Source of the DNA: JAUXFK01 sp034189035
GTDB lineage: Bacteria; Desulfobacterota; UBA8473
Length of the DNA: 11,503 bases
NCBI GenBank assembly: GCA_034189035.1
Contig: JAXHVA010000121.1
Coordinates: 1 to 11,503, forward strand
Reading direction: 5' to 3'
The translations under genes and the position numbers were made by a program. The notes under the pieces were generated by a model. That model did not search any database. It saw nothing but the letters and a program-made list of their open reading frames with translations, and was not told where the DNA came from. How positions within the stretch are numbered: position 1 is the first letter of the stretch; each line of letters starts with the position of its first letter. Below are positions 1-6,681 of the stretch, piece after piece.

Positions 1-84
1 TTTCCGCCGATTGGTGCAAGGGTTTTTGAAGAAACATGCAAAATTGCTTGCACTTTCGGCCAACCTATTAACACATATAAATAA
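1..84 (+). CDS. Possible C-terminal tail of a gene cut by the window edge
   Basis: Frame 1 is open from the left edge and stops at TAA 82-84, giving 27 residues that end in INTYK. Frame 2 is also open, for 42 codons to a TAA at 128-130, so the frame is not certain. GC is about 45% over bases 1-60, which resembles the genes in this window, and falls to about 20-30% just after. This step fits a gene end near base 84. No family is recognisable from so short a tail. It could equally be a minus-strand gene running off the edge or non-coding sequence. Confidence 0.2.
   Translation, partial: FPPIGARVFEETCKIACTFGQPINTYK
6..60. repeat. Imperfect inverted repeat (hairpin) near the left edge
   Basis: GCCGA (6-10) pairs with TCGGC (56-60), and GTGCAAG (14-20) pairs with CTTGCAC (47-53). 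A 3/2-base internal loop separates the two helices, and the apical loop is 26 bases. There are 12 paired bases in all. No T-run follows on either strand, so it is not a standard intrinsic terminator. It overlaps the possible gene tail and may simply be coding sequence. Confidence 0.3.
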
Positions 85-560
85 ATATATCAACTCATTA
101 ACGCTTATTCAGCAGGCCTTACATTACTAATAATATGTCAAGTAAAATATCATCTTATTCTGCTTTATTGACCTTTTTTGATGCATACATGCAATTTTCT
201 AATCGGAAATTATTGAATATTAGTATAAAAAAATAAAAAAAACTAAATTGTTTTTGATTTCCTACCGAAATATTATATGTAACGTTTCTATTTTTAAAAA
301 AAGAGACGGGTGTGTTTAGCAGATCCCTAATAATGTTATCCGTCTAATAATTAAATCGAAATTTCATTTGTTCGTGATTAACTCAATATTCATTAAGGAC
401 TCTATTAAAATCGATTGTATTTGTTATTTCGTCAATATAACCAATCAATAAAAAAAGCCCCTTTTATTTTCTATTAAAAGTTGCTTATGCAAGTTCCTTA
501 TACATTGTAATATAAATTATTATACTTGTTTTTGGGGCTATACTTAGTTGAACATAATTC
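85..560. other. AT-rich intergenic spacer upstream of the cyclase operon
   Basis: About 475 bases with no convincing gene. Sampled lines run at roughly 18-30% GC. Small symmetric elements can be seen: TGCAT-AC-ATGCA at 182-193, AGACGG (304-309) pairing with CCGTCT (340-345), TTGC-TTAT-GCAA at 481-492, and AGCCCC (456-461) pairing with GGGGCT (534-539). Arms this short are expected by chance in AT-rich DNA. The spacer presumably carries the promoter of the plus-strand operon and may separate it from whatever lies to the left. Confidence 0.6.
499..526 (+). promoter_or_regulatory. Weak sigma-70-type promoter candidate for the cyclase operon
   Basis: TATACA (499-504, 4/6 to TTGACA) is followed after 16 bases by TATACT (521-526, 5/6 to TATAAT). 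A start near 533 would leave a leader of about 28 bases before the ATG at 561. The surroundings are so AT-rich that similar hexamers occur by chance, so this is only a candidate. Confidence 0.28.
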
Positions 561-2294
561 ATGAAAACCTCAATCTCTTATCTGAAAAATATATTTTTTA
601 GGGTTAAAGAATCCCTTTTGAAGTCTCCTAATGTTTATGATATTAGCTTTGGGCAGGTTCTTAAGCGAAGGGGCGTTATTACAGATAAGCAACTGAATAT
701 TGCACTGAAGGAACAGAGAGAAAAAATCAGCAAACATGGCAAAGCGATACGGCTTGGCAAGATCATTGTTGAACTGGGCTATGCCAGTGAGAATGAAATC
801 CTCGATGTTATAAACAAAGAGTTTAACCTCTCAGTAACCTCCCTTAATGAGAATATTAAAGAGCCAATTATAGAAAGAAGAGAGAATTTTTTTAAAGAAC
901 TCCCCTCTACCAGAGTCCCGATATGGTTTCAGTTATCGATTTCTTTTACAGCACTCATAGTTCTTACCATATTTATTCTCGGTTATGTTAATCTTACCCG
1001 TCAAAAAGATCAATTGTACCAACAGACCGTGAAGATCGGTATGGTCAGCCTAAACTATTTCAGCAGCGCTGCCCGGATTCCGCTTTTAGATGGCGATATC
1101 TTACACCTCAACACATTGATAAAAGATGCAAAGGCTGTAAAGGGTATCCTTTATGCTATTATCGTGGATGTAAATGGCAGGATAAAGGCTCATACCGATC
1201 AGATGAAGATTGGTATGCCCTACAAGGAATATGGCGTTAATGAAAAGAAGGTACAGGGAGATGTTGCCTATTTCGATTATTTCGCTTTATCAGGAGAACA
1301 CATTATTGATATCGTTCAACCAGTTATATTTAAAGATAAAAAATTGGGAGAAGTCCATGTGGGGGTATCGATTGACTTCATTGAGCAGCTGATTCAGGAA
1401 AATAAAAAATCTATTATTACAATGACTCTGGTAAGTTTTATTATTGGCGTCTTGGTATCAATGGTCCTTGGACTCCGTTTTTCAAGGCCTATTTCAAGAC
1501 TAGTAATGGCGACCGAGAAAATAATAGAAGGTGACTATGAATATAGAGTGCACTTGAAAAATAATGATGAACTGGGAACCCTTGCAAGTGCGTTTAATAA
1601 AATGAGTAAAGAACTCAACAAAAAAGCAATAATGCAGGATTCTTTTGGGAAGTACATAGGTTCTGATGTGCTTGATATGATAATGGAAAATCCTGAAAAT
1701 CTTTGGCTTAAAGGCTTTAGGAATGAAGCGACTATTATTATTACTGACATCAGAGGATTTACGGCGTATTCTGAAGTGAATGAACCAGAAGAAGTCGTCG
1801 AGAGATTAAACGAGTACCTTAGGATAACCACTCAAGTGATACTCGATTACGGTGGATATGTTGATAAATTTATAGGAGATGCAGTCTTAGGCGTTTTTGG
1901 TGTACCTATCTATCATGAAGACCATGTTGAAAGGGCTGTAAGGGCTGCATTTGATATGCAAAGCGCTTTTCAAAAAGCGAGCAAGAATGGAAACAGACTC
2001 CTTTCATCTGTAGGGATTGCCATCAACACTGGTGTTGTCGTTTCAGGTAATATTGGGTCACAGTTTAAGATGGAATATACAGTAATCGGAGACAGTGTCA
2101 ATATAGCTTCACGCTTGAACGCAATGGCAGGTTCTGGAGAAATAATTATCAGCAAAAAAGCCTATGACCTACTTAAAAATATAATTACTGTAGAAACACT
2201 CCCTTCCCAAAAACTCAGAGGGAGGTCAGAAGAGGTTGAGGTTTATAAGGCATTAAGTATAAAGGATATGAATCATGCGACAAAAAATAAATAG
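561..2294 (+). CDS. Membrane adenylate cyclase: MshEN-like domain, periplasmic sensor, HAMP, class III catalytic domain
   Basis: This 577-residue protein should make cAMP from ATP at the inner membrane. Residues about 28-98 resemble the GspE/MshE N-terminal (MshEN) fold, with two similar units (FGQVLKRRG...ALKEQ and RLGKIIVELG). In that family the fold can bind c-di-GMP. TM1 lies near 122-143, a Cache-like periplasmic region at about 145-282, TM2 near 285-305, and HAMP at about 305-357. The catalytic domain covers 385-565: metal aspartates D396 (TDIRGF) and D440 (FIGDAVLG), adenine-selecting K436 with T507, and transition-state N514 and R518. All key residues are present, so it looks active and ATP-specific. 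TAA 555-557 is in frame just upstream, so the start cannot lie further left. No Shine-Dalgarno is visible. The next gene overlaps its end by 20 bases. Cyclase assignment is firm; c-di-GMP binding is inferred. Confidence 0.93.
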   Translation: MKTSISYLKNIFFRVKESLLKSPNVYDISFGQVLKRRGVITDKQLNIALKEQREKISKHGKAIRLGKIIVELGYASENEILDVINKEFNLSVTSLNENIKEPIIERRENFFKELPSTRVPIWFQLSISFTALIVLTIFILGYVNLTRQKDQLYQQTVKIGMVSLNYFSSAARIPLLDGDILHLNTLIKDAKAVKGILYAIIVDVNGRIKAHTDQMKIGMPYKEYGVNEKKVQGDVAYFDYFALSGEHIIDIVQPVIFKDKKLGEVHVGVSIDFIEQLIQENKKSIITMTLVSFIIGVLVSMVLGLRFSRPISRLVMATEKIIEGDYEYRVHLKNNDELGTLASAFNKMSKELNKKAIMQDSFGKYIGSDVLDMIMENPENLWLKGFRNEATIIITDIRGFTAYSEVNEPEEVVERLNEYLRITTQVILDYGGYVDKFIGDAVLGVFGVPIYHEDHVERAVRAAFDMQSAFQKASKNGNRLLSSVGIAINTGVVVSGNIGSQFKMEYTVIGDSVNIASRLNAMAGSGEIIISKKAYDLLKNIITVETLPSQKLRGRSEEVEVYKALSIKDMNHATKNK

Positions 2295-3273
2295 AATACC
2301 CCCCTTATTTAAATACGTATCACTCTTCTGTCTTCTTTTAGCTCTGTTAACTGCCTGTACTACGACTTCATCAAAGGTTGTTTATAAAGATTTCGTGATT
2401 GTTAAGGCGAAACCAGAAGATAACCTTTCTTCTCTTGCTGGAAAATATTTGAATGACATATCAAAAGGTTGGCTTATTGCTGAATTTAATGGGATTAGCG
2501 GGGTAAAAACAGGGGAAAAATTGATAATCCCTCTTAAACCTTTTGATATAGGTCGTTTAAGAACATATGGCCTTCAAAGTGTCCCTATTCTCACTTACCA
2601 TAGATTTTCTAAAGAGAACTCTAGCAAAATGGTTGTAACTGAGGATTCATTCGATGCACAGATGAAATATCTAAAAGAAAACGGATATCATGTAATAACG
2701 TTAGATCAGCTATTAGACTTTCTTAACTTGAATTATCAGACACAAAAGAAGTCCGTTGTGATCACGATTGATGATGGATGGCGCTCTTGCTACGAAATAG
2801 CGTTTCCGATACTAAAGAAGTATGGATTCCCTGCAACACTTTTTATCTATACTGATTTTATCGGTGGGAAAAAAGCAATGTCATGGGAACAAGTCAAAGA
2901 GATGTCAGAAAATGGCTTTGATATTCAATGCCATAGCAAAACGCATCGGAACCTAGCGAAAATGTATGGAGATGAAACATTAAACGATTACGTCAAAGTC
3001 TTAGATCAGGAGGTAGCCTTATCAACAAAAAGGATCAAACAGAAATTGGGTAAAGAATGCAAATACTTTGCGTATCCCTTCGGTCAAACAACTACTATGC
3101 TTATTGAGGTTTTAAAAAAACACGGTTATCATGGTGCATTTACTATAACCCGGGGGAGTAATCCTTTCTTCATAAATAACTTTGTGCTAAAAAGATCAGT
3201 TATTTACGGCGGCTTTAGCTTAAGTGAGTTCAAAAAAAATTTAATTATCTTTACTGAAAGTGACCTGAAATGA
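2275..3273 (+). CDS. LysM-containing polysaccharide deacetylase lipoprotein (NodB domain, CE4 family)
   Basis: The 332-residue product starts with a basic stretch and a hydrophobic segment ending in the lipobox LLTAC, with C28 as the lipidated cysteine. It should therefore be exported and membrane-anchored. Residues about 38-88 form a LysM-like module (VKAKPEDNLSSLAGKYL ... GEKLIIPL) for binding glycan. The NodB domain covers about 103-310: YHRF at 108-111, the metal/catalytic aspartates in TIDDG (D166, D167), the metal histidines in HSKTH (H220, H224), and YPFG at 267-270. It should remove acetyl groups from an N-acetylated polysaccharide or peptidoglycan-type glycan; the substrate is unknown. 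The ATG lies inside the end of the cyclase gene, eight bases after AAGGA (2262-2266), which implies translational coupling. It overlaps the following gene by ATGA. Confidence 0.9.
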   Translation: MRQKINRIPPLFKYVSLFCLLLALLTACTTTSSKVVYKDFVIVKAKPEDNLSSLAGKYLNDISKGWLIAEFNGISGVKTGEKLIIPLKPFDIGRLRTYGLQSVPILTYHRFSKENSSKMVVTEDSFDAQMKYLKENGYHVITLDQLLDFLNLNYQTQKKSVVITIDDGWRSCYEIAFPILKKYGFPATLFIYTDFIGGKKAMSWEQVKEMSENGFDIQCHSKTHRNLAKMYGDETLNDYVKVLDQEVALSTKRIKQKLGKECKYFAYPFGQTTTMLIEVLKKHGYHGAFTITRGSNPFFINNFVLKRSVIYGGFSLSEFKKNLIIFTESDLK

Positions 3274-4307
3274 AAAGATATTTATCTAAGGCTTTCTCTA
3301 TTATATTCATAATGGCGCCTTTTTTCTTAGGTTGTGCGCATTTTATAGATGTCCAAGATAGAAGCGATCGAATATTGGTTGAGAAATTACAAAAAAAATC
3401 AAAAGAGTACGAGAAACTCGATGATTTACAATTAGCACTCCTTCATTGGCAGATTATCGAAGCCTTAACTCCTGAAGATATACAGGCTGAAAAAAAGATG
3501 TTAAGCTTGGAGGCAGAAATAGACAAGCAAGCGAATAGGCATTTCAATAAAGGTCTAGCCTATTATAGGAAAAACTTTTTGGAGCTGGCACAAAAAGAGT
3601 TCTTAATTACACTGCGATATCAGCCCGATCATGAGGATGCACTTTCTTATCTAAAAGAGAGGCTCAACACTGATTATTATTTAAAATATACAGTGAAAAA
3701 AGGGGATAGCCTCTCAAAAATAGCAAAGAAGTTTTATGGGAATCCTTATATCTTTTTCCCAATCGCCTACTTCAATGATCTTAACCCAAAAGCGGTACTA
3801 ATGCCAGGAGCAAAACTAAAGATTATAAAATTAGAACCGATGATCACAGAGCAGTTAATCGATATAAAAAAAGAATTGAGTGTTGCAAGAATTCTATTGA
3901 AAAGGAAGAATTTTAGAGTTTCACTCTCTGTTTTAAAAGACATATTAGATTATGATCCTACAAATTCAAAAGCTGCAAGCCTAAAGGATACGGTGTATTA
4001 TACATGGGGAGAGATGCTGTATTCACAAAAGGACTATCTTTCATCATTGAAGATGTTTAAAATGGTCGATCCTGATTACAACGGTGTTAAAGAATCAATA
4101 TCAAAAGTCAGTTTACGATTAAAAAAACAGGCAGATGAACATTATCGAAAAGGGGTGAAGCACTTTATCAAAGAGGAACTTGTAGAATCCATAGAAGAAT
4201 GGAAAAAGGCATTAACGATCTATCCAGATCATAAAGATGCAAAAAAATACATTAAAGATACGAAGAGGTTACTAAAAAAATTGGATAATATTAAAGATGC
4301 CAATTAA
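3270..4307 (+). CDS. LysM/TPR-repeat lipoprotein
   Basis: A 345-residue exported protein with a signal peptide ending in FFLGC (C22 lipidated). A LysM domain sits centrally at about 139-187 (YTVKKGDSLSKIAKKFYGN ... MPGAKLKII). It is flanked by TPR-like helical hairpins: about 87-128 (NKGLAYYRKNFLELAQKEF), about 205-265, and about 286-332 (HYRKGVKHFIKEELVESIEE). The C-terminus is lysine-rich. There is no catalytic motif. The likely role is a scaffold that holds glycan through LysM and protein partners through TPRs, at the periplasmic face of a membrane. Its start overlaps the deacetylase stop (ATGA), so the two are probably co-translated and may act together on the same polysaccharide. This is inferred from context; lipoprotein, LysM and TPR character are seen directly. 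Confidence 0.85.
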   Translation: MKRYLSKAFSIIFIMAPFFLGCAHFIDVQDRSDRILVEKLQKKSKEYEKLDDLQLALLHWQIIEALTPEDIQAEKKMLSLEAEIDKQANRHFNKGLAYYRKNFLELAQKEFLITLRYQPDHEDALSYLKERLNTDYYLKYTVKKGDSLSKIAKKFYGNPYIFFPIAYFNDLNPKAVLMPGAKLKIIKLEPMITEQLIDIKKELSVARILLKRKNFRVSLSVLKDILDYDPTNSKAASLKDTVYYTWGEMLYSQKDYLSSLKMFKMVDPDYNGVKESISKVSLRLKKQADEHYRKGVKHFIKEELVESIEEWKKALTIYPDHKDAKKYIKDTKRLLKKLDNIKDAN

Positions 4308-4311
4308 ATTA

Positions 4312-4339
4312 TTGACATTTTCTCATTCCATGATATTAA
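4312..4339 (+). promoter_or_regulatory. Sigma-70-type promoter candidate upstream of the acyl-CoA synthetase gene
   Basis: A perfect TTGACA (4312-4317) is followed after 16 bases by TATTAA (4334-4339, 4/6 to TATAAT). It begins five bases past the end of the LysM/TPR gene. A start near 4346 would give a leader of about 130 bases. It would separate the downstream gene from the cyclase operon. No terminator is visible before it. Confidence 0.42.
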
Positions 4340-4477
4340 GTCTAGTTAGGAGCTGATCTTTCTTTATGCTCACTAAATCGGAAGTATTCACGGGACATAT
4401 TTGACTGCCTTTGCTGTTATCGACTTCTACTGAGGGATATTAGTAGCCATATGAGCAAAATATTCGATTAGTGATCA

Positions 4478-5935
4478 ATGAATATATCTGCAAATCCGCT
4501 TGAATTTATTTTTCAACCACGTTCAATAGCAGTAATCGGTGCATCGGCAGACCCTAGGTCTTTAGGGTATCACTTCGTACGGCATCTTATTGATTACGGT
4601 TATCGAGGTAAAATCTATCCGATAAATCCCAAGCTGAAGGAAGCTTTTAACATTACTGTCTATCCGAATTTGGGAGAGGTGCAAGATACAGTCGATTATG
4701 TAATCTGCTGTATATCTGCTTCGAAGGTGGTTGATCTGATCTCAGAGTGTTCCTCACATGGAGTAAAAGCGATTCATCTTTTTACTGGTCGGTTAAGCGA
4801 AACAGGACGCATGGAGGCAATTGAGACAGAGAGGCAGATCCTCAAGAAGGCAAAAGAGTATGATATTCGGCTCATAGGTCCTAACTGTGCGGGCGTATAC
4901 TATCCGGGAGGAGGAATATCTTTCAGTTACGACTTCCCCAAAGACTCGGGTTGTATTAGTGGATTTTTTCAAAGTGGAGGAGCTGCTACGGAATTTATTC
5001 GATATGCCTCTTTGCGGGGGATACGCTTCAGTAAAATTATCAGTTATGGAAATGCCATTGACCTGAATGAAACCGATTTTCTACAGTATTTTTCACAAGA
5101 TAAAGAGACTAAAGTCATAGTGGGTTATATAGAAGGAGTAAAAGACGGAAGGACTTTCCTCAATACGCTTAAGAGTGTCGCATTAATAAAGCCGGTTATC
5201 ATTATCAAAGGGGGTAGGAGTAATGCCGGCATGCGGTCGGCTGCCTCTCATACTGCTTCGATAGCTGGTTCAATCGATATTTGGGAAATTGCCTTAAAAC
5301 AGTCAGGCGCTATACTCGCTGAATCGATGGACGATTTGATTGATCTGGCCGTCTCTTTTTCTTTCTTCCCAGAGATCTATAAAACCCATGTTGGGATAGC
5401 AGGGGGAGGCGGAGGGAGAACCGTTCTTTCTGCAGATGAATGGGAAGAAGCGGGTTTCAATGTTATACCTTTACCTGATCGTATAAAAAATAAAATAAGA
5501 GAAGTGGCACCTGACATATGGGACTGGATAGGGAACCCAGGTGACAGATCGATGATGGAAGGAAGCCGGTTTTCTACTGGCGATTTACTCAAAATGATGT
5601 CAAAAGAGGCAGGCTTCGATCTTCTCATAGCAAATGTAACTGATGATGCACCTTTCGAAAAGGAGATATGGATCCATACGATCAAAGAGGAGGTTGATGA
5701 CTGTATTGATATTCAAAGGAGTAGAACAAAACCACTGGCAGTAATCTTGCGTACTGCTGATCTATGCATCAATCATTTTGGCAACTGGCGATGGGAATTC
5801 ATTGCTGAACAAAGAACACGTCTTATAGATGCTCAAATTCCGGTCTTTTCTACCTTCAGTAGAGCCGCTAAGACAATAGGACGTTTAATAGATTACTATC
5901 AAAGAAGATCTGTATCATTTAGTGCTAAGAAATAG
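4478..5935 (+). CDS. NDP-forming acyl-CoA synthetase, alpha-type subunit (CoA-binding plus ligase domains)
   Basis: The 485-residue soluble protein matches the alpha part of ADP-forming acetyl/acyl-CoA synthetases, which exchange acyl-CoA + ADP + Pi for acid + CoA + ATP through a phosphohistidine. Residues about 8-105 are a CoA-binding Rossmann domain (VIGASADPRSLG at 19-30), and GPNCAG lies at 134-139. Residues about 155-290 are the first succinyl-CoA-synthetase-like domain with SHTASIAGS, whose H258 is the expected phosphorylated histidine. A second such domain begins near GGGGGR (309-314). No ATP-grasp (beta) domain follows, so activity would need a separate partner, and none is encoded here. 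The acyl substrate cannot be read from the sequence. The start matches the usual family N-terminus, but no clear Shine-Dalgarno precedes it. The low-GC gap upstream has its own promoter candidate. Confidence 0.85.
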   Translation: MNISANPLEFIFQPRSIAVIGASADPRSLGYHFVRHLIDYGYRGKIYPINPKLKEAFNITVYPNLGEVQDTVDYVICCISASKVVDLISECSSHGVKAIHLFTGRLSETGRMEAIETERQILKKAKEYDIRLIGPNCAGVYYPGGGISFSYDFPKDSGCISGFFQSGGAATEFIRYASLRGIRFSKIISYGNAIDLNETDFLQYFSQDKETKVIVGYIEGVKDGRTFLNTLKSVALIKPVIIIKGGRSNAGMRSAASHTASIAGSIDIWEIALKQSGAILAESMDDLIDLAVSFSFFPEIYKTHVGIAGGGGGRTVLSADEWEEAGFNVIPLPDRIKNKIREVAPDIWDWIGNPGDRSMMEGSRFSTGDLLKMMSKEAGFDLLIANVTDDAPFEKEIWIHTIKEEVDDCIDIQRSRTKPLAVILRTADLCINHFGNWRWEFIAEQRTRLIDAQIPVFSTFSRAAKTIGRLIDYYQRRSVSFSAKK

Positions 5936-5947
5936 AAAACTATCAGC

Positions 5948-5970
5948 AGATTGAAGCGGCAATCTAAATT
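5948..5970 (+). terminator. Weak hairpin after the acyl-CoA synthetase gene, possible terminator
   Basis: AGATTG (5948-5953) and CAATCT (5960-5965) form a 6-bp stem with a six-base loop, 13 bases after the stop codon. A short AT-rich stretch follows, with only four consecutive Ts (AAATTTT). Placement suits a terminator, but both stem and tail are weak. Confidence 0.3.
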
Positions 5971-6047
5971 TTACCCAATATATCTTTGTAACAATCAAAT
6001 AAGCATATTAAGAAGACTAGTGACAGCTCCTACTGTTATAGATTCCT

Positions 6048-6077
6048 TTGCTGAAAAAACTCATTAACCATTAAAAT
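6048..6077 (+). promoter_or_regulatory. Weak promoter candidate for the 139-residue protein gene
   Basis: TTGCTG (6048-6053) and TAAAAT (6072-6077, 5/6 to TATAAT) are 18 bases apart. A start near 6084 would give a leader of about 85 bases. The -35 match is only 3/6. The 230-base gap before this gene makes its own promoter plausible. Confidence 0.22.
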
Positions 6078-6154
6078 AGACTAAGAGTATCATAGTAAAA
6101 GGGAGGTTAAAAAAGAAAGAGAGTAAATAGGTTAATTTTAATAAAAAAACAAAG

Positions 6155-6160
6155 AGGAGG
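6155..6160 (+). promoter_or_regulatory. Strong Shine-Dalgarno fixing the start of the 139-residue protein
   Basis: AGGAGG, inside AGAGGAGGT, lies eight bases before the ATG at 6169. It is among the strongest ribosome-binding sites in the window and argues that the small downstream frame is a real, well-translated gene. Confidence 0.75.
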
Positions 6161-6168
6161 TAAAGACT

Positions 6169-6588
6169 ATGGTAGATGCAACTAGTATTCATGGAAATGA
6201 TGTTAGGGACATTTTAACGAAGAAACCGGAACTTTTGGCGAAATTATCAGGAGTTAATATAAAAAAAGATACATTAAAAAATGAACATTGGATAGATGTA
6301 CAGCCAGGTCGACAGAAGATAGATTTTTACTGTGAAGACAACGAGGGTAAACACTATGTTATTAAGGTTGCCTTCAAAGAGAAACCCCTTAATGCTGTAA
6401 GACATCCGAATATATGGCAAAAGAGGGTAGCTGAGATATATGAGATAGATCCGGATAATGTTTTTGGAATCTTATTGATCGATGAGGAGACGGTTACATC
6501 TAACCCGAGGAACCAAAAAGATATAGATGCCTTTCCAAATATCAAGACAGTACTATATAAGATCGATGATATCATAAAGGAAATATAA
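6169..6588 (+). CDS. Small uncharacterised protein, possible degenerate PD-(D/E)XK nuclease-like fold
   Basis: I do not recognise this 139-residue protein as a named family. It is soluble, charged, with no signal peptide or membrane segment. The strong AGGAGG upstream supports expression. The middle (about residues 45-105) follows the order of the NucS/DUF91-type nuclease core: a strand with an aspartate (KIDFY), a hairpin (DNEGK), a strand (HYVIKVAF), a helix beginning KPLNAV, then VFGILLIDEE. In active nucleases the second strand reads like VIEIK, with a catalytic E-x-K. Here the aligned positions read VIKVA, so glutamate and lysine are both lost while the first aspartate remains. If the alignment is right, it is a catalytically dead relative, perhaps a binding or regulatory protein. 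It stands alone between a CoA-ligase gene and an aminotransferase gene, with about 93 bases after it. Confidence 0.75.
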   Translation: MVDATSIHGNDVRDILTKKPELLAKLSGVNIKKDTLKNEHWIDVQPGRQKIDFYCEDNEGKHYVIKVAFKEKPLNAVRHPNIWQKRVAEIYEIDPDNVFGILLIDEETVTSNPRNQKDIDAFPNIKTVLYKIDDIIKEI

Positions 6589-6608
6589 GGTGAACAAGAC
6601 AGAAAGGT

Positions 6609-6620
6609 TGTATTAATACA
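6609..6620. promoter_or_regulatory. Perfect 12-bp palindrome, operator candidate (left copy)
   Basis: TGTATTAATACA is fully self-complementary and contains GTAT-TA-ATAC (6610-6619). The same arms recur as GTAT-CG-ATAC 51 bases downstream. This copy lies just upstream of the -35 of a promoter candidate for the aminotransferase gene, which is a usual place for a regulator to bind. Confidence 0.42.
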
Positions 6621-6626
6621 CACAGG

Positions 6627-6654
6627 TTGAATAGTTATATTTTATATTTTTAAT
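6627..6654 (+). promoter_or_regulatory. Promoter candidate for the aminotransferase gene, between two matching palindromes
   Basis: TTGAAT (6627-6632, 4/6) and TTTAAT (6649-6654, 5/6 to TATAAT) are 16 bases apart. A start near 6661 would fall on the second palindrome, and a leader of about 20 bases would carry AGGA (6671-6674), seven bases before the ATG at 6682. Confidence 0.4.
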
Positions 6655-6660
6655 AAAAAA

Positions 6661-6670
6661 GTATCGATAC
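6661..6670. promoter_or_regulatory. Perfect 10-bp palindrome, operator candidate (right copy)
   Basis: GTATCGATAC is fully self-complementary and shares its GTAT/ATAC arms with the palindrome at 6609-6620. It covers the predicted transcription start of the aminotransferase gene and abuts its ribosome-binding site, a typical place for a repressor operator. Confidence 0.42.
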
Positions 6671-6681
6671 AGGAAATATGA

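Noticed and set aside
304..345. AGACGG/CCGTCT pairing in the left spacer as a riboswitch or terminator
   Set aside because: Six-base arms with a 30-base loop, no T-run afterwards and no known riboswitch motif. This is expected by chance in a spacer of this length.
4435..4456. GG-N10-GC spacing upstream of the acyl-CoA synthetase gene as a sigma-54 promoter
   Set aside because: Only the GG and GC dinucleotides match. The flanking bases do not resemble TGGCAC or TTGC, and it sits too close to the start codon.
6101..6107. Second Shine-Dalgarno-like GGGAGGT upstream of the 139-residue gene
   Set aside because: No ATG, GTG or TTG follows at a usable distance, so it is an orphan purine-rich stretch.
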